Below are positions 36,973 to 45,537 of a DNA stretch of 64,000 nt, piece after piece (the first letter of the stretch is position 1; every line of letters begins with the position of its first letter). Origin of the DNA: Collimonas arenae (GTDB lineage Bacteria; Pseudomonadota; Gammaproteobacteria; Burkholderiales; Burkholderiaceae_D); assembly GCF_000786695.1 (NCBI RefSeq), contig NZ_CP009962.1, positions 5,332,001 to 5,396,000 on the forward strand, in the 5' to 3' direction. The notes below the pieces were generated by a model. That model ran no database searches. It was given only the letters and a program-made list of their open reading frames with translations, and was not told the DNA's origin. A program made the position numbers and the translations under genes.

Positions 36973-37521
36973 TTAATGCACGTCCGGACCAGGCGCCCCG
37001 GCGCGACGACTCCACCGCAGCAAGCCGATCGCATAGGCGACGTAATAGCCGGCAAGGATACCGAAGATCAGCAAGGTCAGCGGGCTGCCTGAAAACTCCG
37101 CCGATGGGAAAGCACCCGGCGCTGCAGTCGAGGCTGAGTTCGACATCGAATAAAGAAGCACGCCACGATAGACCAGGCGAACGATGAACAGCGTCGACAG
37201 TGCGATGCCAAGATGAAGGCTCGGCGTGTAAAACAAGCCCTCCGGCGTCTGCTCAAACCTGGTCAGCCTGATGCCGTACCAGCCCAGCACCGCACCGACC
37301 GCTACGCCGCCCACCAGCGCGGCCGCATGCATAGGATGGATCGCGGAAGCAAACAGCAGCGCTGCGATCAGGATGCTGAAGAATGCGATGCGAATCCAGG
37401 TCCGTCTATTCGACATTCTCTGGCGAGTGACCATGCGCCGCACGCGCGAATACATACGCCAGACGATCAGCGCGCCGATGCCAAGGGTGACCACCAGGGA
37501 AGGATGAGCAGGAATCGCCAT
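36973..37521 (-). CDS. Membrane protein, possibly CcdC/DUF1453-like
   Basis: 182 residues with about five membrane segments (SLVVTLGIGALIVWRMY, IRIAFFSILIAALLFASAI, HAAALVGGVAVGAVLGWYGI, LHLGIALSTLFIVRLVYRG, LTLLIFGILAGYYVAYAIGLL). The first cytoplasmic stretch RRMVTRQRMSNRRTWIR is rich in Arg, like DUF1453/CcdC proteins, but I am not certain of the family. It is encoded in line with the transglutaminase-like and PhzF genes on the minus strand. Confidence 0.6.
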   Translation of the reverse strand: MAIPAHPSLVVTLGIGALIVWRMYSRVRRMVTRQRMSNRRTWIRIAFFSILIAALLFASAIHPMHAAALVGGVAVGAVLGWYGIRLTRFEQTPEGLFYTPSLHLGIALSTLFIVRLVYRGVLLYSMSNSASTAAPGAFPSAEFSGSPLTLLIFGILAGYYVAYAIGLLRWSRRAGAPGPDVH

Positions 37522-37546
37522 GCGCCTAACTCCAAATGCCGAAGAA

Positions 37547-38176
37547 TCAGTTAATCGGATGAGCCGAGATCAATTCAATATCAGGAAGGTGCTCAGCCAC
37601 TTCCAGCACCGAAGAATACGCTAATAATGCATGCACCACCTGCGGCAAAGGCTCCGGCCAGATCTCCGGCAAATCCCTTTCCTGTTCCGCCAGGACCGGA
37701 AACGCCAGCCGCTCCAGCGGCGGCGTGCACTGCGCATCAACCCCGGACTTGTTACCGCGCGCATCAATCCGGTACCAGCCATGGTTTTTCAGGTACACGG
37801 CATTCAAGCCATGCAGGCAGAACGACGGCCCTTCCATCCCCACCGACAGACGCTGGTAACACAAGCCGGTCGGAATGCCATTGCAGCGCAACAGCGCCGC
37901 CAGCAGATGGCTCTTGGCGTAGCAATAGCCGGTGCCGTGGATTAATGTATCAGAGGCGCTACAGGTCACCGGATTGAGTTTGAAATCCCCGCTGTGCTTG
38001 ATGGCGTCGCGGACAAATTCAAAACAGGCTTTTACTATTTCTTCTTCCGTTGCGCAGCCGCTCGCCAGAGCAACCGCTTTGCTTGCCACGGCCGGGTGAT
38101 CGCCATCGATATAGGTGCTGAACGCCAGGTAGGGATTGTCATCCAAGGTACGGGCTGACACAGGATTTCCTTCCAT
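37547..38176 (-). CDS. Transglutaminase-like family protein
   Basis: 209 residues from the start at 38176, placed 8 bp after the phzF stop; a longer frame would run through phzF and is less likely. The papain-like triad is Cys85 (GYCYAKSHLLAALLR), His122 (LHGLNAVYL) and Asp138 (WYRIDARGNK). The usual core WxxxDAC-like start is replaced by an N-terminal segment EGNPVSARTLDDNPYLAFSTYI. These proteins are often peptidases or amidases rather than cross-linkers. The gene forms an operon with phzF. Confidence 0.85.
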   Translation of the reverse strand: MEGNPVSARTLDDNPYLAFSTYIDGDHPAVASKAVALASGCATEEEIVKACFEFVRDAIKHSGDFKLNPVTCSASDTLIHGTGYCYAKSHLLAALLRCNGIPTGLCYQRLSVGMEGPSFCLHGLNAVYLKNHGWYRIDARGNKSGVDAQCTPPLERLAFPVLAEQERDLPEIWPEPLPQVVHALLAYSSVLEVAEHLPDIELISAHPIN

Positions 38177-38184
38177 ATGTGCGA

Positions 38185-39024
38185 TTAAGGCGCCATGAAC
38201 CTGGCCGTACCTGAAACGCGAATCGAGCTGCCGATAACTGGCGATATTTCTGCGCGCAAGCGCGAACGACAACCCATGTCTTCACCCTGGATAAAATCAA
38301 TCGCTCCGCCATGGGGCCAATCAATATCGCGCAAATAGCCCGCCAGCGCCGCTGTCGACGCACCCGTGGCCGGGTCTTCGTACACCCCGCCCGATGCAAA
38401 CGGATTGCGGGTATGAAATAACCGTGGAGTTTCTGCAAACGCAAGAACGATAGTCACCAAGCCGGCATCGTTCATCAAGCGTTTACCTTGTTCAAGCTCA
38501 TAACGCATGGCGCGCAGCTTGTCCCTGTGATTCAACGCCAGCACCAGGTGTGTTGCGCCGCCATGTGCGATGGCAGGAGAAATTTCCAGGTTCAAGTCAT
38601 CCCGGGTATAACCGAACAAAGCCAGCGCATCCTGTAGCAACGATGGATCGACCGGCTCACTGTATGTCGGCGGAGATTGCAACGCCGCAGCGATTAATCC
38701 GCCTTGGCGCTGGCCTTCAACGGTAATGTGCGCTTCGTTCAAGACAAGATGAAACAGACCATCGCCATGCGCCGACGCCAGCGCGGCGCCCAGTGCAATG
38801 GTCGCATGGCCGCAAAACGGCACTTCCGATTCGGGAGAAAAATAGCGCGCACGCCAGCCATCGCCGGTTGGCATGGCAAACACCGTTTCCGAGAACCCGA
38901 CTTCCGCAGCAATTTCTTGCATCGTCGTCGCGTCCGGCAGTGCATCGCCTATCCAGACGCCGGCGGGATTACCGCCTTGATCGCCATCTGAGAATGCTGC
39001 AAGCTTCAGGATTTCGGTTGTCAT
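38185..39024 (-). CDS. PhzF family phenazine biosynthesis-like isomerase
   Basis: 279 residues, diaminopimelate-epimerase fold. The catalytic acid Glu46 is in EVGFSETVFA, and CGHATIALGAALA and DPATGASTAALAGYL mark the two halves of the fold. PhzF of pseudomonads isomerises a phenazine precursor, but most members of the family are of unknown substrate and no phenazine genes are here, so the real reaction is open. The gene is first in the PhzF-transglutaminase operon, 66 bp from the repeat element at 39091. Confidence 0.88.
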   Translation of the reverse strand: MTTEILKLAAFSDGDQGGNPAGVWIGDALPDATTMQEIAAEVGFSETVFAMPTGDGWRARYFSPESEVPFCGHATIALGAALASAHGDGLFHLVLNEAHITVEGQRQGGLIAAALQSPPTYSEPVDPSLLQDALALFGYTRDDLNLEISPAIAHGGATHLVLALNHRDKLRAMRYELEQGKRLMNDAGLVTIVLAFAETPRLFHTRNPFASGGVYEDPATGASTAALAGYLRDIDWPHGGAIDFIQGEDMGCRSRLRAEISPVIGSSIRVSGTARFMAP

Positions 39025-39090
39025 GTTTGTCCGGATTCAGAGAAATTCAGAGAAAAACTCATCGTACATGAAGCCACGAAACTCTACCTA

Positions 39091-39261
39091 GTGGACTGTA
39101 ACAGTGAAATAGGGAGTGAAGGACGCACAGGCGGCGTGCAGGGCAAGCGGATGGCCGCCCCGGGCACAGCGCAGCGATAGCTGGCTATCGCGAGCATTTG
39201 CAACGCCGCCATGCGCTGCTCCTGTGTGGCAAGCACTCTCGATTTCACTGTTACAGTCCAC
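39091..39261. repeat. 171-bp element with 20-bp perfect terminal inverted repeats
   Basis: The 20 bases at 39091-39110 (gtggactgtaacagtgaaat) are the exact complement of 39242-39261; including the next eight bases the match is 26 of 28. The interior, about 130 bp, has no open frame of note and does not share the core of the other palindromic repeats in this window. It begins 66 bp upstream of phzF and ends 11 bp after the jetC stop, so it occupies the space where jetD would be expected. A MITE-like or long hairpin element is likely. Confidence 0.7.
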
Positions 39262-39272
39262 AAGTTACCTGG

Positions 39273-42200
39273 TCATGCCACGGCCTGTTCCGCCGCCTCA
39301 AAATTAATCTGAGCCTGTTCACGCACCTGCGCGCGCCGCAATTCCCACAACTCACGCAATTTGTCCGAACGCAGTTCGCGTTCATCCGACTCTGAAACAA
39401 AACCGACTTCGCCATTGCCATCGGCGACGGTTCGGCTGAAACTCCATTCGCGCGAGAACTCCGGTTTGATCGCACCGGCGTGTTTGGTCGGCATGGCGCA
39501 GATCAGTTGCATGCCGAGATTGTCGCGCAAGAATTTCAAGACATCGCGTGCGCGCCCTTCATCCATCTTGGCGAACGATTCGTCGTTGACCAGCAGATGC
39601 AGGCTGTTTCCTTTCTCAAAGCGTTTGAGGCGGTTGGTCACCACCGCGGCATGGATGATGTAGGCAGGCGTTTCCAGCTGGCCGCCGGAACCGGTGCCCC
39701 ACTCGGACAGACGCACGTGCGAACCGGTATCGGATTCCTTGTAGATTTCGTAGCGGCGGTAATTGCGGTAGTCGGCCACACGCTGCAATTCCTTGACCGC
39801 CTTGTCTTCATCGTCCGACAACAGCAATTGCACCAGCCGGTCACGCACCACGCAATTGTCGGCGCTGAGAACGGGATCGGCAAACAAGCTGCTGCTGGCT
39901 TCCTGGGTATCCGCCATTTCCGAGGTGGCGCAGAAGAAGTCGTAATAGGCTTTGAACTCCGGTATCCACTCCGACCAGTCGATGCGGAATTTGTCGGTGC
40001 CGAATTTGAGTTTATCGAGCTCAGTATTGAGCGTCTTCAAGGTGCGCACACCGGTATCGACGGCATTGCGGATTTCGTAGCAGAACTGCTTGGTGAAGAC
40101 ATCGTTGAACGATGATTCGGCGGTGCGCAACTGTTCCAGGTTCTTGATCAGGCCGATGTCTTTCTGCCGCGTCAATTGCGCGCGGGTGCGTTCTTGCAGC
40201 GTCACCATCATCGCGTACAGCGGTGTGAAGTCGCCATCGCGCAGATCATCGCCTTGCGCTGTTTCAAAGCGCTCGTCGATCCGGGCATGGGCGTGATATT
40301 CGCCCAGCGCGTTGCGTGCGTCGCCGTACAACTGCCAGCTGAGAGCAGTCTGCTTACCGACATTGTTCGACGCTTGCGATTGCGAATACGTACTGTCGTT
40401 GACCCAAGCCGCCACTTCGTCGGTGACGGCAGTGAAAGACAAACTGCCGTTGACGATGCACAGGTCACGCAGGCGCTCGGTATCGGCGTCGACGCGGCTT
40501 TGCTTGCCGCCCATGCCGAAATGCAGGCGAGTGATTGCCGCCTGATGACCTTGGATCGCTTTTTCATGGCCGCCGATATTCTTGCTGCAAGCGGTCTTGC
40601 GCGCTTCCAGCGCCGTGATTTCTATGCTCAGCGCCTGCGCTTCGTCTTCCAGCTTGCTGACCTGTGTCAGGTCGAGCCGGCTCAGATCCTGGCGCGCCGC
40701 GTCGAGCTGCCGCGCCAGGCTTTCCAGATCGGCGATAGCGGCAAACGACGGACATTGCAGCTGTCCCATCAGCGCCAGCGCGCCTTGCAACTCGCGCAAT
40801 TGCACGCGTATCTGCGTCAGTTCCTGCTCGGCTTGCGCATGTTCTTGTTCGGCGCGCTGCTTGGCGAGGCGCTTGGCTTCCTGGCCGAATACCAGCATAT
40901 CGGTATCGGCGGTGAACATGGTGCGCGATCCGCTGCCTTTGCCGTCCTTGGTCAAACCGCGCGATGTATGGCGCAGCGCTTCGGTATCGGCAACCTTGAC
41001 TACCTGGCCGAACTGGTCGTGCAGATAGGCATGGGCGATCGGATGCTCGGTGCTGAGTTCGTGAATAATCGAGTCGCTGGCGGTTCTTTCGACTTTCAGG
41101 TTTTTCAGGCAGAAGCTGCCCTGGATCACATTGGCACGCAATCTTTTCTGGCGGACGAAATCGATTGCTTTTCCTTCCCATGCCTGATCCACCACCAGGT
41201 TGAAACGCGCGCCGCCGAGGTAGCCTTCGATCGCTGCCTGCCAATCGGCTGATACCGGCTCCACCAGGTCGCACAGCACCTGCGCCCGCGCCGCGCCGAG
41301 CTCGGAACGGAATTCTTTCAACGCATGACGGATATGCGGCGGATAATCAGCGCCGCCTTCGGCCAGATTGGCCTTGCGTGAAGCGGTGTCTTTCTCGCGC
41401 CGCAAGGCTTCATGCTCGCCGGCGCGCAATTGCGCGATCTGGGTGTGCAAGGCCGACACGAAACTCTTTTCAGTGCCAGCCAGCGCACCATGCAATTTCA
41501 CCAAGGCCGCATCGACACCTTCAAAGTCGTTGACCAGCATCAGCGATTTCAAGACGTCAACCTCTTCGGCCCTGGCCAATTCATTGATGCTGCGCAGATG
41601 CGTGGCGATATCCAGCGTACCGGCGGCGGCCAGCGCCAGCACTACCTGGCGCGCGGCATCGGCAATTTCCTTTTGCTCCGGCGGAATCTGCATGCCCGCT
41701 ACGCTGCGCGCCGCCGTATCCAGTTGCTGGGCGGTTGATGCGTTATGTTGCAAGGCGTTGAACACCGCTTTGATCTTGCCGTCGCATTGTTCGATCTGGT
41801 GTTGAATGCGGGTCTTTTGTTCGGCGGCCGGAATTCCCATCATTTGCGCGTGGATCTGCGTCAGGCTGCGGTTCTTGGCGTTGCGATCCTGCTCCAGTTT
41901 GTCGGCGCTGTCGGTTTCTTCGTCAATCAGCGCTTGCAAACCCTCGATCGCCGACGTTGCCGCTTCCAGCTGGCGCTGGTCTTCGCGCAGGGCTAACGAC
42001 GATACCAGCAGCTGTGACTGGCTAGCCGATTGATGCGCGCGGGCGGTGTCACCGACAGCCTTGCCGAGCTTATCCAGGCGCTTGACGTTATCGCTCAGGC
42101 GCTCGCCCTCCTTGCGCAACTCGTTCACCTGGCGCATCAGCTTGCTGATCTGGCCGATGCGTTGCGATAGTTGCGTGGTGTCGAGTTCCAGGATCTGGTG

Positions 42201-42899
42201 CTTGACCAGATCATCAACGCTGCCGATGGGCTTGTGCGCGATCGACTGGCTCCAGGCGCGGGCGGCGCTTTCCGCTTCGGCGAAGGACACGGTTTTCTGG
42301 CCACGGAAGCGGCCGTATAACTGGCACAGGTATTCGCGCTTGCTGTCGCGGAAATTGGTGACGCCGCGGTATTTTCCAGATAAATGATGCTCGATCTTTT
42401 CCACCGCCACCACCGCCATGCCACCGTCGATCTCGATCGAGGTCAGATCGCCCAATTGTAATGCGACGCCATCGATGATCAGCAACGCCAGTTTTTCCGA
42501 TACCGCCTGACGCCGTTCGCCGGCGCCGTCGACGCGGGCCGAGGCGGCGACCAGCGCGGTGAACTCGCGCCCTTCTTCACCCTCGCTCGGTTTGAATACC
42601 GCGGCGATATAGCCATGCGCGCCGTTCGGGCGGGCGAACAAATTATCTTCGGCGCCAACCACGTAGGACCACAAGGTGCGTTTGGTCTTGCCGTTGCGCG
42701 CGCCCTGGGTAGTTTCATCCTGTCCGGGGTTGTAGCTGAAAATATTCTGGTAGACCGCCGTCATCACGGTTTGCAAGGCATCCAGCATGGTCGATTTGCC
42801 GGAACCGGTGGGACCGGTCAGCAAAGTCATATTGCCCATCGGGTATTCCTGCGAGCGCAGCGCGCCCCAGTTCACCAGGATCAGTTTGTCCAGCTTCAT
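39273..42899 (-). CDS. jetC: SMC-like ATPase of a Wadjet/MksB-type system (JetC)
   Basis: 1208 residues. The N-terminal ABC head has Walker A GPTGSGKST (29-37) and the unusual DNA-binding lead KLDKLILVNWGALRSQEYP. The middle (~250-470 and ~700-1000) is long coiled coil around a hinge. The C-terminal head has GTGSGGQLETPAYI (1068-1081; signature SGG) and Walker B LHLLVNDE (1100-1107). This is the JetC/MksB pattern, which with JetA and JetB extrudes DNA loops; in Wadjet systems JetD nicks or cleaves small circular plasmids. Its start overlaps the jetB stop by 4 bp. No jetD is found after it. Confidence 0.9.
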   Translation of the reverse strand: MKLDKLILVNWGALRSQEYPMGNMTLLTGPTGSGKSTMLDALQTVMTAVYQNIFSYNPGQDETTQGARNGKTKRTLWSYVVGAEDNLFARPNGAHGYIAAVFKPSEGEEGREFTALVAASARVDGAGERRQAVSEKLALLIIDGVALQLGDLTSIEIDGGMAVVAVEKIEHHLSGKYRGVTNFRDSKREYLCQLYGRFRGQKTVSFAEAESAARAWSQSIAHKPIGSVDDLVKHQILELDTTQLSQRIGQISKLMRQVNELRKEGERLSDNVKRLDKLGKAVGDTARAHQSASQSQLLVSSLALREDQRQLEAATSAIEGLQALIDEETDSADKLEQDRNAKNRSLTQIHAQMMGIPAAEQKTRIQHQIEQCDGKIKAVFNALQHNASTAQQLDTAARSVAGMQIPPEQKEIADAARQVVLALAAAGTLDIATHLRSINELARAEEVDVLKSLMLVNDFEGVDAALVKLHGALAGTEKSFVSALHTQIAQLRAGEHEALRREKDTASRKANLAEGGADYPPHIRHALKEFRSELGAARAQVLCDLVEPVSADWQAAIEGYLGGARFNLVVDQAWEGKAIDFVRQKRLRANVIQGSFCLKNLKVERTASDSIIHELSTEHPIAHAYLHDQFGQVVKVADTEALRHTSRGLTKDGKGSGSRTMFTADTDMLVFGQEAKRLAKQRAEQEHAQAEQELTQIRVQLRELQGALALMGQLQCPSFAAIADLESLARQLDAARQDLSRLDLTQVSKLEDEAQALSIEITALEARKTACSKNIGGHEKAIQGHQAAITRLHFGMGGKQSRVDADTERLRDLCIVNGSLSFTAVTDEVAAWVNDSTYSQSQASNNVGKQTALSWQLYGDARNALGEYHAHARIDERFETAQGDDLRDGDFTPLYAMMVTLQERTRAQLTRQKDIGLIKNLEQLRTAESSFNDVFTKQFCYEIRNAVDTGVRTLKTLNTELDKLKFGTDKFRIDWSEWIPEFKAYYDFFCATSEMADTQEASSSLFADPVLSADNCVVRDRLVQLLLSDDEDKAVKELQRVADYRNYRRYEIYKESDTGSHVRLSEWGTGSGGQLETPAYIIHAAVVTNRLKRFEKGNSLHLLVNDESFAKMDEGRARDVLKFLRDNLGMQLICAMPTKHAGAIKPEFSREWSFSRTVADGNGEVGFVSESDERELRSDKLRELWELRRAQVREQAQINFEAAEQAVA

Positions 42900-43648
42900 T
42901 CGAGGTTTCCTTCAATGCTTTCGTCTTCCGCCGCATCCGCCGCATCCAACATCACTTGCAAGCCGGCTTGCTCACCCTCGACCCGCTCAGCGACCGATAG
43001 CGGTTCGGATTCCAGCGCAGCTTCCAGCATGTCGTCGCTGATGATGCCGAGGATGGTCGGCCGGATCGCCAGCAAGGCGTCTTCGTCGTCCATCGAGAAA
43101 TTGGCCGCCAGCCTGATCAGGCGATGCCGCTTGAGATCGTTCAGCAAACGCTGGCGTTCAACGCTGGTCGGCGGCAGCGCACGTTTCAACTGCGTCTGCA
43201 ACGTGGCAGACAATTCTTCAAAACGGGTCAGCACTTCACCCGAGTCGGTGAGCCGATTGCCGCCTTCCGACAAGCCTTGCTGATACTGGAAGCGCAACGC
43301 CAACGCCGCAGCGACAAAATCCGGCGACAGCCGCGCGCGCAAACCCGGCACCGGATCCAGGCCGTCTTCCGGCATGCCGGGCACTTCGGCGCCCGGCGCA
43401 TACAGGCGGAAAAATTCGCCTTTCAGATTGTGTTCAAGACGGAAACCGGCGAGCTGGAAATAATCCTGCAAGGTGGCTTCGATACGCCGTGCATCGTCAT
43501 ACAAGCGCTGCTCGACGCCGTCTTCTTCACGAATCACGATACCGGCGGCGAACAAGCGATTGGCAATCTCGCGAAAGCGTTCCAGCGGCAAGGCATGCAA
43601 CGCCAGTTGCTCGTTCAAGGTCTCGGTTAATGTGCTACTCGGTGTCAT
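42896..43648 (-). CDS. jetB: DUF4194 protein, JetB/MksE-like subunit
   Basis: 250 residues; two winged-helix-like domains (~25-110 and ~115-205) with the DUF4194 features ANRLFAAGIVIREEDGVEQ, GFRLEHNLKGEFFRLYAPG and DLKRHRLIRLAANFSMDDEDALLAIRPTI. The tail is acidic. It is the KITE-type subunit that links kleisin JetA to the SMC arms of JetC. Its 5' end overlaps jetA by 14 bp and its 3' end overlaps jetC by 4 bp, so the three proteins are made together in fixed proportion. Confidence 0.88.
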   Translation of the reverse strand: MTPSSTLTETLNEQLALHALPLERFREIANRLFAAGIVIREEDGVEQRLYDDARRIEATLQDYFQLAGFRLEHNLKGEFFRLYAPGAEVPGMPEDGLDPVPGLRARLSPDFVAAALALRFQYQQGLSEGGNRLTDSGEVLTRFEELSATLQTQLKRALPPTSVERQRLLNDLKRHRLIRLAANFSMDDEDALLAIRPTILGIISDDMLEAALESEPLSVAERVEGEQAGLQVMLDAADAAEDESIEGNLE

Positions 43649-45095
43649 TTTTCATCTCGATCTGATAGTCATCGCCGGCATAGAACTCGTTCCAGAGCTT
43701 GCTCGGCAGTTTCTGCACGGTCAGCCGTTCGTCGCGCGCACCGCGCACCGCTTCGACGATCTGCATGTTGTTGAGCACGTCGGTGGTAGTCGCCACCGGC
43801 AGGGTCGACAGACGGATCGGCCGGTCGCGCAGGCGCAATTCAGCGCGGATACGGTGCACGATGTCATCGTTGGACAGCGCAAAGGCATCGGCCTCAGCGC
43901 GATACATGGCGGCTGCCAAGCGGGAGTCGCGCGTCACCTTCGGTTGCGCGGTGACAGTCAGCGCCTTGCGCCGTTGCGAGGCGCTGCGCAATTTGAAGCT
44001 GGCAGGATCCAGCAAACGGATTTCAGCCGGGGCAATCGCCGCGCCTATCCGCTCCAGCAAGGCATCCTGCGCCGCCCCGCTTAGTTTGGCGGTCTTGCTG
44101 ATGGCCACGCTGTAGGCCTGGCGGGTCTGGCCGCCGCGCAGCATCAACGCCTGCTGCACAATGCTGGCAGCGCGCTGCATGTAGACGCTCATGGCCTTGA
44201 TCAATTCCGGATGCTTGGTGGTGCAGGCAGCTTCAACCATCTCTTCGATGCGGTCCAGCATCCAGTCCAGGGTCGACGGCCCTTGCCGTTCCTGGCTGGC
44301 CCAGCGCGCGATATCGTTCAGCTGATCTTCCAGCGCCCGCGCCTTGTCTTCTTCCAGGCTGTGCAGGCGGGCGATTACATCGCGGATCGCCTGGCGATGC
44401 CGTTCGATGCTGTCGGCGGTAAGTTGTTTCTTGAATTCCTTTTCGAAGCGGTCGAGAAACTCCATGAAACCGTCCCATGGCGTTTGCGACGCTTCCAGCA
44501 TCAGGCGCCGCACCAGCTCCTGGAAATAGTCGACCCCTTCCGACAAATCGCTGATGACTTTCTCGGCATAGTCGTAGGCGTCGATCAGGTCGTAGGCATC
44601 GACATTGCGCAAGGCTGCATTGAGCGCATTGCGGCAGCTGCGCACATTGCGCTGGCGAGTACGGGCGCTGCGCCGGTCGATTGCCCAGAACGCTTCTGCA
44701 AACAATTTGCCGGCACGGGTGAAGCGGTAAGCGGTCACCAGGCCGGCGCGGTCGCCGAAGGTTTCCAGCCAGCCGTCGCGCAGCAAGGTGCGCAGCAGCG
44801 CGCTGCTGCTCTGCTGGTCGTCGGCGCCGGGGGGGATGAAATCGTCATCGGCCAAGGCCAGTTCGGCCGCCGCTTCTTCTTGCTGCAGCATGTTCTGGCG
44901 CGATTCCTGCACCACCGGCAACAGCAGGTCGCGCAAGCCGTCGCGCGTCAGGTTCTGGCCGTAGTCAGCACTGGGGCCATGTAGGCGCTCGTACAAGGCA
45001 CGCACGCAAGCCACCACCACGCTACGGTGTTTACCGGCCAGGGGCCTGAAGAAATTTAATCGGTCTGGTTCAAAAAACAATCGGCTTGCCTGCAA
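43635..45095 (-). CDS. jetA: Kleisin-like subunit JetA/MksF (start uncertain)
   Basis: Recognised as Wadjet JetA by the opening LFFEPDRLNFFRPLAGKHRSVVVACVRALYERLHGPSA, a winged-helix N-terminal domain, long helical middle (~200-330) and a C-terminal domain ending WNEFYAGDDYQIEM. About 486 residues from the TTG at 45095, which gives the family-like N-terminus; alternatives are TTG at 45104 or an extension up to 45269. No ATG lies in frame near the family start and no ribosome site is evident. The open frame runs back into a palindromic repeat (45210-45390), so the original promoter or start may have been altered. The gene is first in jetABC. Confidence 0.82.
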   Translation of the reverse strand: MQASRLFFEPDRLNFFRPLAGKHRSVVVACVRALYERLHGPSADYGQNLTRDGLRDLLLPVVQESRQNMLQQEEAAAELALADDDFIPPGADDQQSSSALLRTLLRDGWLETFGDRAGLVTAYRFTRAGKLFAEAFWAIDRRSARTRQRNVRSCRNALNAALRNVDAYDLIDAYDYAEKVISDLSEGVDYFQELVRRLMLEASQTPWDGFMEFLDRFEKEFKKQLTADSIERHRQAIRDVIARLHSLEEDKARALEDQLNDIARWASQERQGPSTLDWMLDRIEEMVEAACTTKHPELIKAMSVYMQRAASIVQQALMLRGGQTRQAYSVAISKTAKLSGAAQDALLERIGAAIAPAEIRLLDPASFKLRSASQRRKALTVTAQPKVTRDSRLAAAMYRAEADAFALSNDDIVHRIRAELRLRDRPIRLSTLPVATTTDVLNNMQIVEAVRGARDERLTVQKLPSKLWNEFYAGDDYQIEMKNDTE

Positions 45096-45209
45096 AAGTT
45101 GCAAAAAATAGAATATATCGCGATATGGCTGCGGCTGGCCGCAAGCGGCCTTCCCGACGATTTGGCCTAACCTGCCATTGTAAAGGCTCAGGCCGTCGAC
45201 AGGTAGCTT

Positions 45210-45390
45210 AGAGGCTGTTGCAAACACATCTGGCGTTGTTGCCCTTGCAGGGTGCACCCGGGCTTGCAAGCCCAGGTCGTTCCGCAGGCAGACGACAATG
45301 TCGCCTGAAACCCCTGCTACACCCTCCTAGCCGTACTGCTCGTACTGTCTTCGCCGGTGCGCCTAGCCAGCTGTGTTTGCAACAGCCTCT
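45210..45390. repeat. 181-bp palindromic repeat element A
   Basis: The ends agaggctgttgcaaacaca (left) are mirrored by tgtgtttgcaacagcctct (right), 24 bases with one mismatch. Bases 45323-45368 form a 46-nt core shared with the element at 62517 (43 of 46 identical) and, at about 80 percent, with that at 56353. About 80 bp of extra sequence separates the left gcgttgttgc motif from this core. It lies directly upstream of jetA. A MITE-like nature is inferred. Confidence 0.85.
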
Positions 45391-45477
45391 TTGACAGTAG
45401 ACAGGAGCCAAGGCTATCCGTAACATCCCTTTCCATAATGCAATCATAAATTGCCAGAATAACCACCAGGAGACGTC

Positions 45478-45537
45478 ATGTTATCGTTTTGTCCGACTTA
45501 TCACCCCTGCATTGCCATGCGGCGCCAACTGCCATGA
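45478..45537 (+). CDS. Candidate leader mini-ORF coupled to DUF2804 gene
   Basis: ATG at 45478 has aggag 5 nt upstream. It encodes 19 residues (starts MLSFCPTY, ends RRQLP), and its TGA at 45535-45537 overlaps the ATG of the DUF2804 gene at 45534 (ATGA). The DUF2804 ATG has no good ribosome site of its own, so translation would depend on this mini-ORF. The peptide shares its MLSF start with the mini-ORF at 33120. Alternatively this is merely an upstream start region. Confidence 0.55.
   Translation: MLSFCPTYHPCIAMRRQLP

Noticed and set aside
40176..41252. 358-codon open frame opposite jetC
   Set aside because: It is antisense within the coiled-coil region; the composition is that of a mirror frame.
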